NCBI GenBank assembly: GCA_045531585.1 | Contig: JAZSEH010000006.1 | Location: 33,237 to 97,236 of the forward strand | DNA: 64,000 bases | Reading direction: 5' to 3' | Source of the DNA: SIG587 sp045531585 | Lineage (GTDB): Bacteria > Bacillota > Clostridia > Oscillospirales > Acutalibacteraceae | Shown: piece after piece, positions 33,670 to 43,670 of the stretch | How the letters are laid out: each line of letters opens with the position of its first letter | Numbering within the stretch: the stretch's first letter is position 1 | Notes under the pieces: generated by a model | Database searches by the model: none | What the model was told of the DNA's origin: nothing | The model's input: the letters and a program-made list of their open reading frames with translations, nothing else | Program-made: the position numbers and the translations under genes

Positions 33670-35091
33670 ATGGGAGGCTTTTTCGGCGTAGTAAGCCGTG
33701 AGGATGCGGTTGCAGATGTGTTTTTTGGTGTTGACTACCATTCGCATCTGGGCACCCGCCGCGGCGGTATGGCGGCCTATGATAAAGAAGTGGGTCTGCA
33801 AAGAGATATCCATAATATACAAAACTCACCTTTTCGCACCAAGTTTGAAAAGGTTTTTGATGAGATGCGTGGCACCTCTGCAATAGGCTGCATAAGCGAT
33901 TATGACCCTCAGCCTTTGCTTATTCGTTCAAGCTTTGGTACATACGCTATCTGCATTATCGGTCTTATTAATAATGCACAGGAGCTTATAGACAACTACC
34001 TGTCCCTTGGCGGCCATTTTGGTGCTATGACGGGGGGACATATCAACTCAACCGAGCTTGTTGCCGCACTTATAAATCAAAAGAAGGATTTTGTAGAGGG
34101 CATTAAGTTTGTTCAGGAGGTTGTAAAGGGCACCGTTAACATCCTTATCCTTAAGGATACAGGTGAGCTTATTGCCGCAAGGGATAAAATGGGAAGAATC
34201 CCTGTGGCAATCGGTAAAAATGAGAACGGTCACTGTGTTTCCTTTGAGGCCTTCGCATATAAAAAACTTGGCTATGAGGATTTAAAGGAGCTTGGCCCCG
34301 GCGAAATAGTTGAGCTTACCGCCGATAATTGTGCCCAGCTTGCCGCTCCCGGTAAAGAGATGCGTATTTGCGCCTTTCTTTGGAGCTATTACGGATTTCC
34401 TACCTCAGGCTATGAGGGTATAAGCGTTGAAATGATGCGCTACAAAAACGGCGAGATTATGGCCGAAAATGATAAAAAACAGGGAGTAGCACAGGATATT
34501 GATTATGTGGGCGGCGTTCCCGATTCAGGAACACCTCACGCAATAGGCTATGCCAATAAAAGCGGTGTTCCCTTTGCCCGCGCATTTATTAAATACACTC
34601 CCACATGGTCACGAAGCTTCACTCCTACCAGCCAGAAGGAGCGCAACCGTGTAGCCAAGATGAAGCAAATACCCGTTCATGAGCTTATAAAGGATAAATC
34701 TCTGCTTTTTGTTGATGACTCTATTGTCAGGGGTACTCAGCTTAAGGAAACGGTAGATTTCCTTTACGATAACGGTGCAAAGGCAGTGCATATGCGCTCT
34801 GCCTGCCCTCCCATAATGTACGGATGTAAATATTTGAATTTCTCCCGTGCAACCTCTGATATGGAGCTTATTGCCCGCCGTGTAATAATGGAACTTGAGG
34901 GTGAGGAAGGCTTTAATCATATTGAAGAATACAGCGATTCTTCAACACAGCGTGGAAAAAATCTGCGTAAAGCAATTTGTGAAAAATTTCATTTCGCCTC
35001 ACTTGAATTTCAGTCGCTTGACGGTATTATTAAGGCAATAGGAATGGAGCCCTGTAAGCTTTGTACCTATTGCTGGAACGGAAAGGAATAA
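33670..35091 (+). CDS. purF: PurF-like amidophosphoribosyltransferase lacking the glutaminase Cys
   Basis: This 473-residue PurF homologue should make phosphoribosylamine from PRPP. The PRTase site LLFVDDSIVRGTQ is intact, and the four Fe-S positions are present (Cys234, Cys386, Cys462 and Cys465, with an extra Cys468). The N-terminal nucleophile of Ntn glutaminases (C-G-x-F-G) is replaced: the protein starts M-G-G-F-F-G-V-V. The oxyanion-hole region (HNGN in E. coli) reads IIGL. A stop codon lies immediately upstream, so no longer form with Cys exists. It may use free ammonia or another donor. Similar Cys-less forms exist, as I recall, in Clostridia. Confidence 0.88.
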   Translation: MGGFFGVVSREDAVADVFFGVDYHSHLGTRRGGMAAYDKEVGLQRDIHNIQNSPFRTKFEKVFDEMRGTSAIGCISDYDPQPLLIRSSFGTYAICIIGLINNAQELIDNYLSLGGHFGAMTGGHINSTELVAALINQKKDFVEGIKFVQEVVKGTVNILILKDTGELIAARDKMGRIPVAIGKNENGHCVSFEAFAYKKLGYEDLKELGPGEIVELTADNCAQLAAPGKEMRICAFLWSYYGFPTSGYEGISVEMMRYKNGEIMAENDKKQGVAQDIDYVGGVPDSGTPHAIGYANKSGVPFARAFIKYTPTWSRSFTPTSQKERNRVAKMKQIPVHELIKDKSLLFVDDSIVRGTQLKETVDFLYDNGAKAVHMRSACPPIMYGCKYLNFSRATSDMELIARRVIMELEGEEGFNHIEEYSDSSTQRGKNLRKAICEKFHFASLEFQSLDGIIKAIGMEPCKLCTYCWNGKE

Positions 35092-35096
35092 TATAA

Positions 35097-36137
35097 ATGA
35101 GTATGCAATCCAAATCCGATAGCTATGCAGCCGCAGGTGTTGATATCACCGCAGGCTACAAGGCTGTAGAGCTTATGAAAAAACATATTAACCGCACCAA
35201 AAACGAGGGCTGTCTTGATGATGTAGGTGGCTTCGGCGGTTGCTTTGGCCTTAATCTTAAAGGCATTACAGAGCCTGTTTTAGTAGCAGGAACTGACGGT
35301 GTTGGCACCAAAATCAAGCTTGCAATGCTTCTTGATAAGCACGATACCATTGGTATTGATTGTGTTGCCATGTGTGCTAACGATATTATTTGTTGCGGAG
35401 CAAAGCCTCTTTTCTTCCTTGATTATATTGCTTGCGGAAAAAACATTCCCGAAAAAATTGCCGATATAGTTGCAGGTGTTGCAGAGGGCTGTGTTCAGTC
35501 AGGCTGTGCCCTTATCGGCGGTGAGACAGCAGAGCATCCCGGCCTTATGCCTGAGGATGATTATGACCTTGCAGGCTATTGCACGGGTATAGTTGATAAA
35601 TCAAAAATTATTGACAATAAAACAATGCAGGCAGGGGACGTTGTTATAGCCCTTGCTTCAAGTGGTGTTCATTCAAATGGTTTTTCCCTTGTTCGTAAGG
35701 TTTTTGATGTGGAAAATTCCGATATTACTTCACCTGTTGCCGAGCTTGGCGGCAAAAGCATTGGTGAGACCCTTCTTACCCCCACAAAGCTTTACGTTAA
35801 ATCTGTTCTTGCTCTTCTTGAGCAGGTAAAGGTTAAGGGTATCTCCCACATTACAGGCGGCGGCTTTTATGAGAATATTCCCAGAAGTATTCCCGACGGT
35901 CTGGGTGCTAAGATTGATAAGTGCGCCGTAAAGATTTTACCCATATTTGATCTTATTGCAAAAACAGGCAACATAAGTGAGCGTGATATGTTTAACACCT
36001 TTAATATGGGCGTTGGTATGAGCATTGTTGTTCCTGCCGAAGACGTAGAGAAGTCTCTTGAGATATTAAAGGCAAATGGCGAGGATGCTTATGTTATCGG
36101 TGAGATTATTGAGTCGGAGGATAAAATAATCTTATGA
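35097..36137 (+). CDS. purM: Phosphoribosylformylglycinamidine cyclo-ligase
   Basis: This 346-residue AIR synthetase closes FGAM to AIR. Visible are DSYAAAGVDITAGYKAVELM, the ATP-binding GTDGVGTKIKLA, IGGETAEHPG and HITGGGFYENIPR. The start at 35097 or 35103 follows AAAGGAA. The stop overlaps the purN start by four bases. Confidence 0.95.
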   Translation: MSMQSKSDSYAAAGVDITAGYKAVELMKKHINRTKNEGCLDDVGGFGGCFGLNLKGITEPVLVAGTDGVGTKIKLAMLLDKHDTIGIDCVAMCANDIICCGAKPLFFLDYIACGKNIPEKIADIVAGVAEGCVQSGCALIGGETAEHPGLMPEDDYDLAGYCTGIVDKSKIIDNKTMQAGDVVIALASSGVHSNGFSLVRKVFDVENSDITSPVAELGGKSIGETLLTPTKLYVKSVLALLEQVKVKGISHITGGGFYENIPRSIPDGLGAKIDKCAVKILPIFDLIAKTGNISERDMFNTFNMGVGMSIVVPAEDVEKSLEILKANGEDAYVIGEIIESEDKIIL

Positions 36138-36784
36138 TGAAGGCAAAGATAGCCGTTCTTGTTTCAGGAGGCGGCACTAATCTTCAGGCACTTATTGATG
36201 CTCAGAAGAACGGTATAATTAAAAGCGGTGAAATAGCCCTTGTTATATCTAATAACTCTGATGCTTATGCTCTTGAAAGAGCTAAAAAAGCAGGTATTAA
36301 AACAGCGGTTGTCTCTAAAAAAGAGTTGGGCAAGGAGTTTTTTGAGCAAAAGCTTATAGAGCTTATTGATGAAAATGAAATTGATTTTATTGTTCTTGCT
36401 GGTTTTATGGTTATTTTAAGCGAGAATTTCACAAAGCGTTTTGATAAACGAATTATAAACGTTCATCCATCCCTTATTCCTTCCTTTTGCGGCGAGGGTT
36501 TTTATGGACTTCGCGTCCATGAAGCAGCACTTAGTTACGGAGTTAAGGTAACAGGTGCAACGGTGCATTTTGTAAACGAAATTCCTGACGGCGGCGAAAT
36601 CATAATGCAAAAGGCAGTTGAAATTTTAGAAGGGGACACCCCCGAAATTTTGCAAAAAAGGGTTATGGAGCAGGCCGAGTGGAAGATTCTACCCCTCTCT
36701 CTTGAAAAGGTATGCAGTGAATTAAAAAATAAAAAAGGCGGAAAAGAAAATGGCACTTTACGATTTAAAAACATTACTCAGTGA
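36134..36784 (+). CDS. purN: Phosphoribosylglycinamide formyltransferase
   Basis: This 216-residue folate-dependent GAR transformylase has AVLVSGGGTNLQAL at the start, the catalytic Asn-His-Asp site in INVHPSLIPSFCGEGFYG and HFVNEIPDGGEII. It overlaps the next gene by 35 bases, longer than usual; its last 11 codons share DNA with the cyclohydrolase start. Confidence 0.95.
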   Translation: MMKAKIAVLVSGGGTNLQALIDAQKNGIIKSGEIALVISNNSDAYALERAKKAGIKTAVVSKKELGKEFFEQKLIELIDENEIDFIVLAGFMVILSENFTKRFDKRIINVHPSLIPSFCGEGFYGLRVHEAALSYGVKVTGATVHFVNEIPDGGEIIMQKAVEILEGDTPEILQKRVMEQAEWKILPLSLEKVCSELKNKKGGKENGTLRFKNITQ

Positions 36785-37466
36785 AAATTCCTACCCCGGC
36801 AGAGGCATAATCATAGGCAAATCTGCTGACGGCAAAAAGGCTATGATTGCCTACTTTATTATGGGCAGAAGTGTAAACTCAAGAAACCGTGTGTTTGAAA
36901 GCTTTGAGGGCGGTATGAGAACTAAGGCTTTTGACGAAAGCAAGCTCTCCGACCCCAGTCTTATCATCTATAACCCCTATTTAAACCTTCCCGGTGTTGA
37001 CATTATCACCAACGGTGACCAGACCAACACCATTTATGATTTTGTTAAGGAAGGCAAAACCTTTGAGGATGCCCTGATGACCCGCGAGTTTGAGCCTGAT
37101 GCACCTAACTTCACCCCCAGAATTTCAGGTATGATAAGCTACTGCGATGAGTGTAAGGATTTTACGTACAAGCTTTCCATTTTAAAGAGTGCCAACGGCA
37201 GGCCCGAGTCCTGCAGCCGCTTCTTCTATAACTATGTTCCCGAGGATGGAAAGGGCCATTTCATCCACACCTACAAGTGTGACGGTAACCCCATTCCTTC
37301 CTTCTACGGTGAGCCTGAGGAGGTTGAACTTCCCAGTTCTACACAGGAGCTGGCCGACCTTGTTTGGGAAAATCTTAACGAGGATAACAAGGTTTCCCTT
37401 TACGTAAGAAGTGTTTGCCTTGAAACAGGTAAAGCAAAAGAAATCATTATTAACAAAAACAAATAA
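36750..37466 (+). CDS. purO: IMP cyclohydrolase, PurO type
   Basis: This 238-residue protein is of the PurO family, an Ntn-fold IMP cyclohydrolase first known from archaea and unrelated to the PurH N-domain. PGRGIIIGKSADGKKAMIAY, MGRSVNSRNRVF and the NGDQTNT patch are characteristic. It closes FAICAR to IMP, the last step. It pairs with the stand-alone AICAR transformylase that follows 14 bases later. The SD GGCGG is modest and lies inside purN. Confidence 0.88.
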   Translation: MALYDLKTLLSENSYPGRGIIIGKSADGKKAMIAYFIMGRSVNSRNRVFESFEGGMRTKAFDESKLSDPSLIIYNPYLNLPGVDIITNGDQTNTIYDFVKEGKTFEDALMTREFEPDAPNFTPRISGMISYCDECKDFTYKLSILKSANGRPESCSRFFYNYVPEDGKGHFIHTYKCDGNPIPSFYGEPEEVELPSSTQELADLVWENLNEDNKVSLYVRSVCLETGKAKEIIINKNK

Positions 37467-37480
37467 AAGGAGATAAAAAA

Positions 37481-38665
37481 ATGAAAGAATTTGAACTTAA
37501 ATACGGTTGCAACCCCAACCAGAAGCCTGCTAAAATTTTTATGAAGGACGGAAGCGACCTTCCCATTGAAATTCTTTGCGGCAGACCCGGTTTTATCAAT
37601 TTTCTTGATGCATTTAACTCCTGGCAGCTTGTTAAGGAATTAAAGGCAGCCCTTGGTATGCCTGCTGTTACCTCCTTTAAGCACGTAAGTCCCACCTCTG
37701 CAGCAGTTGGTATTCCCCTTTCCGATAAGCTTAAAAAAGCCTGCTTTGTTGACGACATAGAGGGCCTTGATGAGTCTCCCTTAGCCTGCGCTTACGCAAG
37801 AGCAAGAGGAACCGACAGAATGTGCTCCTTCGGCGACTTTGTTGCCCTTTCCGATGTTTGTGACGTTACCACCGCTAAAATGATTAAACGTGAGGTTTCC
37901 GATGGCGTTATTGCCCCCGGTTATGAGCCTGAAGCTCTTGAGATTTTAAAATCCAAGAGGAACGGCAACTACAATATAATTAAGATTGATCCCGATTATG
38001 TTCCTGAGGAAATTGAGCACAAGCAGGTATTCGGTATTACCTTTGAGCAGGGAAGAAACAATTTTGAAATAAACAAAGAGCTTCTTTCCAACATTGTAAC
38101 CAAGAATAAGGAGCTTCCTGAAAGCGCAGTAAGAGATTTAATAATCTCCCTTATCACCTTAAAATATACCCAGTCCAACTCTGTTTGCTTTGCAGTTGAC
38201 GGACAGGCTATAGGTGTTGGCGCAGGCCAGCAGTCAAGAATTCATTGTACCCGTCTTGCAGGCAGCAAGGCTACAACCTGGTTCCTTCGTCAGCACGATA
38301 AGGTGTTAAATCTGCCCTTTAAGCCCGAGCTTGGCAGACCTGATCGCGATAACGTAATTGACGGATATATCAATAAAAATGAAGAAGATGTTTGTGCTGA
38401 CGGTAATTGGCAGAAGTATTTTACCACACAGCCTGAACCCCTTACCGATGCCGAGGCTGAAGAGTATCTCAGCAAAATTGACGGCGTTGCACTTGGTTCT
38501 GATGCTTTCTTCCCGTTCTCCGACAATATTGAGCGTGCCTTCCGTGGCGGCGTTAAGTATATTGCTGAGCCCGGCGGCTCCATCCGCGATGACCTTGTTA
38601 TTGAGTGCTGTGACAAGTACGGTATGGTTATGGCATTTACAGGAATGCGTTTATTCCATCACTAA
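37481..38665 (+). CDS. Stand-alone AICAR formyltransferase
   Basis: This 394-residue protein matches the C-terminal AICAR transformylase half of PurH, without the MGS-like IMP cyclohydrolase half. The catalytic Lys-His pair is in TSFKHVSPTSAA; GAGQQSRIHCTRLAGSK and SDAFFPFSDNIERA are also family blocks. It uses 10-formyl-THF to make FAICAR, which PurO then closes. AAAAGGAG precedes the ATG. Confidence 0.92.
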   Translation: MKEFELKYGCNPNQKPAKIFMKDGSDLPIEILCGRPGFINFLDAFNSWQLVKELKAALGMPAVTSFKHVSPTSAAVGIPLSDKLKKACFVDDIEGLDESPLACAYARARGTDRMCSFGDFVALSDVCDVTTAKMIKREVSDGVIAPGYEPEALEILKSKRNGNYNIIKIDPDYVPEEIEHKQVFGITFEQGRNNFEINKELLSNIVTKNKELPESAVRDLIISLITLKYTQSNSVCFAVDGQAIGVGAGQQSRIHCTRLAGSKATTWFLRQHDKVLNLPFKPELGRPDRDNVIDGYINKNEEDVCADGNWQKYFTTQPEPLTDAEAEEYLSKIDGVALGSDAFFPFSDNIERAFRGGVKYIAEPGGSIRDDLVIECCDKYGMVMAFTGMRLFHH

Positions 38666-38690
38666 TATTTAGGAGTAGTTTGCTTAAATT

Positions 38691-39962
38691 ATGAAAATAA
38701 TGGTTGTAGGTGGCGGCGGTAGAGAGCACGCCATCATCAAAAAACTCAAAGAAAATAAAACGGTTACTGAAATTTTCGCTCTTCCCGGTAACGGCGGTAT
38801 GGCGGGGGACGCTACCCTTGTAGATATCGGAGCAAAGGATATTGATAAAATAACTCAGTTTGCCGTGGAAAACGCCATAGACTATGCCGTTGTAGCTCCC
38901 GATGACCCTCTGGTGCTGGGCTGTGTAGATGCTCTGGAAGAAAAAGGAATCCCTTGCTTTGGTCCAAGAGCAAATGCAGCAATAATTGAAGGCAGTAAGG
39001 TTTTCTCAAAGAATCTTATGAAAAAATACAATATTCCTACCGCAGCATATGAGGTATTTTCCGATATGGAAAAGGCACTTGCTTATCTTGAGACTGCTCC
39101 GATTCCCACCGTTATTAAGGCAGACGGTCTGGCTCTCGGCAAGGGCGTTATTATTGCTATGACAAGAGATGAGGCAAAAGACGCCGTTCGCTCTATGATG
39201 GAGGACAAGGTTTTTGGCGCCAGCGGTGATAACGTTGTTATTGAGGAATTCTTAACAGGTCCCGAGGTATCGGTGCTTGCCTTTACCGACGGTAAAAGCC
39301 TTGTGCCTATGGTGTCCTCTATGGACCACAAGCGTGCAGGGGATAACGATACAGGTCTTAACACAGGCGGTATGGGTACCGTTGCACCAAATCCTTATTA
39401 CACCGAGGATATATCCAGGATTTGTATGGAGACAATTTTTATTCCTACAATGAATGCAATGAATAAAGAGGGTCGCACCTTTAAAGGCTGTCTTTACTTC
39501 GGTCTTATGCTTACACAAAACGGTCCCAAGGTAATAGAGTATAACTGCCGCTTTGGCGATCCCGAAACGCAGGTTGTTCTGCCTCTGCTTGAAACAGACC
39601 TGCTTACCGTTATGCAGGCAGTTACAAATGAAACGCTTGGTACACTTGACGTTAAATTCAGTAACAAAAATGCCTGTTGCGTTATTATGGCATCAAAGGG
39701 TTATCCACAGAGCTATGAAAAGGGCTTTGAGCTTATAATTCCTGAGGATATAAGTCATAGCGTATACGTTGCAGGTGCCGCAATAAAGGAAGGAAAGCTT
39801 GTAACAAACGGCGGCAGAGTTCTCGGTGCCACCGCAACGGCAGATACTTTGCAAAATGCAATAGCTTCTGCTTATAAATTGGTAAAACAAATAAATTTTG
39901 ATAATGCTTATTATCGTAACGATATTGGCAAGAAGGCGTTAGCCGCAGGGGAGGGAAAATAA
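38691..39962 (+). CDS. purD: Phosphoribosylamine-glycine ligase
   Basis: This 423-residue ATP-grasp GAR synthetase opens with IMVVGGGGREHAI and has TVIKADGLALGKGVIIA, NTGGMGTVAPNPYY and YNCRFGDPETQVVLP. The SD AGGAG is 15 bases upstream, unusually far, so initiation may be weak or use another site. It ends directly before purL: the stop is followed by ATG without a gap. Confidence 0.96.
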   Translation: MKIMVVGGGGREHAIIKKLKENKTVTEIFALPGNGGMAGDATLVDIGAKDIDKITQFAVENAIDYAVVAPDDPLVLGCVDALEEKGIPCFGPRANAAIIEGSKVFSKNLMKKYNIPTAAYEVFSDMEKALAYLETAPIPTVIKADGLALGKGVIIAMTRDEAKDAVRSMMEDKVFGASGDNVVIEEFLTGPEVSVLAFTDGKSLVPMVSSMDHKRAGDNDTGLNTGGMGTVAPNPYYTEDISRICMETIFIPTMNAMNKEGRTFKGCLYFGLMLTQNGPKVIEYNCRFGDPETQVVLPLLETDLLTVMQAVTNETLGTLDVKFSNKNACCVIMASKGYPQSYEKGFELIIPEDISHSVYVAGAAIKEGKLVTNGGRVLGATATADTLQNAIASAYKLVKQINFDNAYYRNDIGKKALAAGEGK

Positions 39963-42900
39963 ATGGTTTACCGCGTATTTGTAGAAAAGAAAAAGGAGCT
40001 TGCTAACGAGGCTAAGGCGTTACTGAACGACGCCCGTTCACTCCTTGGTATAAATGCCTTAACAGACGTTCGCATCATCAATCGTTATGATGCGGAAAAC
40101 ATCAGCGAGGAGCTTTTTGATTATGCCTGTAAAACGGTATTTTCCGAGCCTCAGCTTGATATTGCATCGGACGATGTTGATTTAAGTGGTGCTGCCGTTT
40201 TTGCTGTTGAGTTTTTACCGGGTCAGTTTGACCAGCGTGCTGACTCTGCTGCACAGTGTATTCAGATTATCTCTCAGGGGGATCGCCCCACTGTTCGTAC
40301 CGCAAAGGTTTATGCCCTTTACGGTGAGCTTTCCGAGACAGATATTGCAGAGATTAAAAAGTATGTAATTAACCCTGTCGAGGCAAGGGAAGCAACCCTT
40401 GAAAAGCCCGAAACCTTAAAGGTTAATTATGATATTCCCACCGCAGTAAAAACCTTGGATGGCTTTATAAAGCTTGACCGTGCAGGTCTTGAAGCCTTTG
40501 TAAAGGAATACGGCCTTGCAATGGATGCGGATGATATTGCCTTCTGTCAGGATTATTTTAAGTCTGAGGACAGAGACCCTACTATCACCGAAATTCGTAT
40601 GATAGATACATATTGGTCAGATCACTGCCGTCACACCACCTTCTTAACGGTGATTGACAATGCCGTTTTTGAGGACGAGCTTTTACAGAGCGCATATAAC
40701 GATTATCTTGCTGTGCGCAAGGAGCTTGGCAGAACAAAGCCTATCTGCCTTATGGACCTTGCTACCGTTGCTGTTAAGTATCTTAAAACTCAGGGCAAGC
40801 TTGATAAGCTTGACGAGTCTGAGGAAATTAACGCTTGCACTGTTAAAATGGATATTGAGGTTGACGGGGTTGTTGAACCATGGCTCCTTCTTTTCAAGAA
40901 TGAAACTCACAACCATCCTACCGAAATTGAGCCCTTCGGTGGTGCCGCTACCTGTATCGGCGGTGCTATTCGTGACCCGCTTTCAGGTCGTTCGTACGTT
41001 TATGGTGCAATGCGTGTAACAGGTGCCGCAGATCCCTTGAAGCCTGTCAGCGAAACCATTAAGGGTAAACTGCCTCAGCGTAAAATTGTTACCACCGCTG
41101 CTGCAGGCTATTCCTCCTACGGTAACCAGATAGGTCTTGCCACAGGTATTGTTGATGAAATTTTCCACGATGGCTATGCTGCAAAGCGTATGGAAATAGG
41201 CGCCGTTATTGCCGCCGCTCCTGCTGAAAATGTACGCCGTGAGGTTCCTGCCCCCGGTGATATAGTTATCCTTCTTGGCGGAAGCACAGGCCGTGACGGA
41301 TGCGGTGGTGCAACAGGCTCCTCTAAATCACATACAGTTGAATCTATTGAGACCTGCGGTGCCGAGGTTCAGAAGGGTAATGCCCCTGAGGAAAGAAAGC
41401 TTCAGCGCCTTTTCCGTAACAAGGAAGCAACCCTTATGATCAAGCGTTGTAATGACTTCGGCGCAGGCGGTGTTTCGGTTGCTATAGGTGAGCTTGCCGA
41501 CGGTCTTGAAATTGACCTTAATGCCGTACCCAAAAAGTATGACGGTCTTGACGGTACTGAGCTTGCAATCAGCGAGTCACAGGAGCGTATGGCAGTTGTG
41601 GTTGAGAAGGAAAATGTTGATGCCTTCTTAAAGCTTGCCGCCACCGAAAACCTGCAGGCCTGTCCCGTGGCAGAGGTTAAGGCTGAGCCCAGACTTGTAA
41701 TGAACTGGAACGGAAAGAAAATTGTTGATATCAGCCGTGAATTCCTAAACTCAAATGGTGCAGATAAGCATATAACAATTACCCCTGCAAAGCCTGACCT
41801 TAAGGAGAAGACTATTGGGGAAAGCTTTACCGAAAATTACGAAAAGCTTGCCGCAGACCTTAATATCTGCTCAAAACGCGGTCTTTCCGAGCGTTTTGAC
41901 TCCACCATAGGTGCAGGCACTGTGCTTATGCCATTTGGTGGTAAGAATCAGTTAACACCAATTCAGGCAATGGTTCAGAAGATTTCGGTTGAGAAAAAGC
42001 ATACCGATAATTGCTCCTATATGTCTTGGGGCTACAATCCCTTTGTTACCGAGCAGAGCCCCTATCACGGTGCATATTTAGCCGTCGTTGAATCTGTCTC
42101 AAAGCTTATTGCTACAGGTGCTTCCTTTGAGGATGTTTACCTTACCTTCCAGGAATACTTTGAGCATCCCGGTAAGGACGGTAAGCGTTGGGGCAAGCCC
42201 CTTGCCGCACTTCTTGGCGCATTTAAGGCCCAACTTGAACTTGGAATCGGCTCCATCGGCGGTAAGGACTCTATGAGTGGTAGCTTTGAGGATCTTGATG
42301 TTCCTCCCACACTTGTTTCCTTTGCCGTTACCACGGGCAACGTTAACGAGGTTGTTTCACCCGAATTTAAAAAAGCAGGCAATAAGGTATTTTTACTTAA
42401 GCCCGAATATGATGAAAACGGTCTGCCTGTTACCAAATCACTTACCGATACATTTGCTAAAGTAACTGCGCTTATGCGTGCAGGCAAGGTTGTTTCCTGC
42501 TATACTCCCGGTATGGGCGGCATAGGCGAGGCTGTTATGAAAATGTGCTTTGGTAATGGACTTGGTTTCGATTACAGCAACACTATGTGCAACCACTGTA
42601 TATTTGACTATTGCTACGGCGGATTCCTTATGGAAGCAATCGAGGATATTGAGGGCGCAAAATTTGTTGGTACCGTTACTGATAATGCCGCAATTACCTT
42701 TAATGGTGAGAGCGTTTGCCTTAATAAACTCCTTAAAGTTTATGAGGATAAGCTTGAGAGCGTGTACAGCTGTAATATTGAGGATAGAAAAACTCCGATG
42801 TGCAACTTTGAGTACAAAGCACAGGAGAGGGTAGCTCCTGCAATTAAGTGTGCAAAACCAAAGGTAATAATTCCTGCATTCCCCGGAACCAACTGTGAGT

Positions 42901-43652
42901 TTGATTCGGCTAAGGCAATGTGTGATGCAGGTGCCGAGCCTGAGATTATAGTTATAAATAACCTTACCTCTGCAGGTATACAGGCAAGTGTTGAACGCTT
43001 CGCCCAGAGTCTAAAGGATGCACAAATGATATTTATTCCCGGCGGCTTCTCTGGTGGTGATGAGCCTGACGGAAGCGGTAAGTTTATAACTGCATTCTTC
43101 CGCAATGCTCAGATTAAGGACGGCGTAACCGATCTTCTTGAAAATAGAGACGGACTTATGTGCGGTATTTGTAACGGCTTCCAGGCACTTATAAAGCTTG
43201 GCCTTGTTCCTTACGGTAAAATAATTGATACCGATGAAAGCTGTCCTACTCTAACCTTTAATACCATTGCTCGTCACCAATCAAGAATAGTTCATACCCG
43301 TATTGCATCAAATAAATCTCCCTGGCTTGCAAATACTAATGTTGGCGATATTTATACAGTTCCCATTTCTCACGGTGAGGGTCGTTTCCTGGCCGATGAG
43401 TCGCTTATTAAAAAGCTTGCTGAAAACGGTCAGATTGCAACACAGTATGTTGACCTTGCAGGAAAAGCCACAAGTGACGTACATTTCAATCCTAACGATT
43501 CAATGTACGCTATTGAAGGTATAACCTCTCCTGATGGTCGTGTATTCGGTAAAATGGGTCACAGTGAGCGTATCGGTTCGGGACTTTACAAGAACGTTCC
43601 CGGTAATTATGATATTGGTATGTTCCGTTCAGCCGTTAAGTATTTTAAATAA
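39963..43652 (+). CDS. purL: FGAM synthase, single-chain PurL with glutaminase domain
   Basis: This 1229-residue clostridial large-type PurL converts FGAR to FGAM. The N-terminal and synthetase parts contain SDHCRHTTFLT (about residue 220), NETHNHPTEIEPFGGAATCIGG, FGAGGVSVAIGE and GIGSIGGKDSMSG. The C-terminal glutaminase domain (about residue 968 on) has IPAFPGTNCEFD, the nucleophile Cys in GICNGFQAL and the His/Glu in SHGEGRF. Separate purS, purQ are therefore not needed. The glutaminase here is intact, in contrast to PurF. Confidence 0.97.
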   Translation: MVYRVFVEKKKELANEAKALLNDARSLLGINALTDVRIINRYDAENISEELFDYACKTVFSEPQLDIASDDVDLSGAAVFAVEFLPGQFDQRADSAAQCIQIISQGDRPTVRTAKVYALYGELSETDIAEIKKYVINPVEAREATLEKPETLKVNYDIPTAVKTLDGFIKLDRAGLEAFVKEYGLAMDADDIAFCQDYFKSEDRDPTITEIRMIDTYWSDHCRHTTFLTVIDNAVFEDELLQSAYNDYLAVRKELGRTKPICLMDLATVAVKYLKTQGKLDKLDESEEINACTVKMDIEVDGVVEPWLLLFKNETHNHPTEIEPFGGAATCIGGAIRDPLSGRSYVYGAMRVTGAADPLKPVSETIKGKLPQRKIVTTAAAGYSSYGNQIGLATGIVDEIFHDGYAAKRMEIGAVIAAAPAENVRREVPAPGDIVILLGGSTGRDGCGGATGSSKSHTVESIETCGAEVQKGNAPEERKLQRLFRNKEATLMIKRCNDFGAGGVSVAIGELADGLEIDLNAVPKKYDGLDGTELAISESQERMAVVVEKENVDAFLKLAATENLQACPVAEVKAEPRLVMNWNGKKIVDISREFLNSNGADKHITITPAKPDLKEKTIGESFTENYEKLAADLNICSKRGLSERFDSTIGAGTVLMPFGGKNQLTPIQAMVQKISVEKKHTDNCSYMSWGYNPFVTEQSPYHGAYLAVVESVSKLIATGASFEDVYLTFQEYFEHPGKDGKRWGKPLAALLGAFKAQLELGIGSIGGKDSMSGSFEDLDVPPTLVSFAVTTGNVNEVVSPEFKKAGNKVFLLKPEYDENGLPVTKSLTDTFAKVTALMRAGKVVSCYTPGMGGIGEAVMKMCFGNGLGFDYSNTMCNHCIFDYCYGGFLMEAIEDIEGAKFVGTVTDNAAITFNGESVCLNKLLKVYEDKLESVYSCNIEDRKTPMCNFEYKAQERVAPAIKCAKPKVIIPAFPGTNCEFDSAKAMCDAGAEPEIIVINNLTSAGIQASVERFAQSLKDAQMIFIPGGFSGGDEPDGSGKFITAFFRNAQIKDGVTDLLENRDGLMCGICNGFQALIKLGLVPYGKIIDTDESCPTLTFNTIARHQSRIVHTRIASNKSPWLANTNVGDIYTVPISHGEGRFLADESLIKKLAENGQIATQYVDLAGKATSDVHFNPNDSMYAIEGITSPDGRVFGKMGHSERIGSGLYKNVPGNYDIGMFRSAVKYFK

Positions 43653-43670
43653 TTTTAGGAGGAGACTTTA

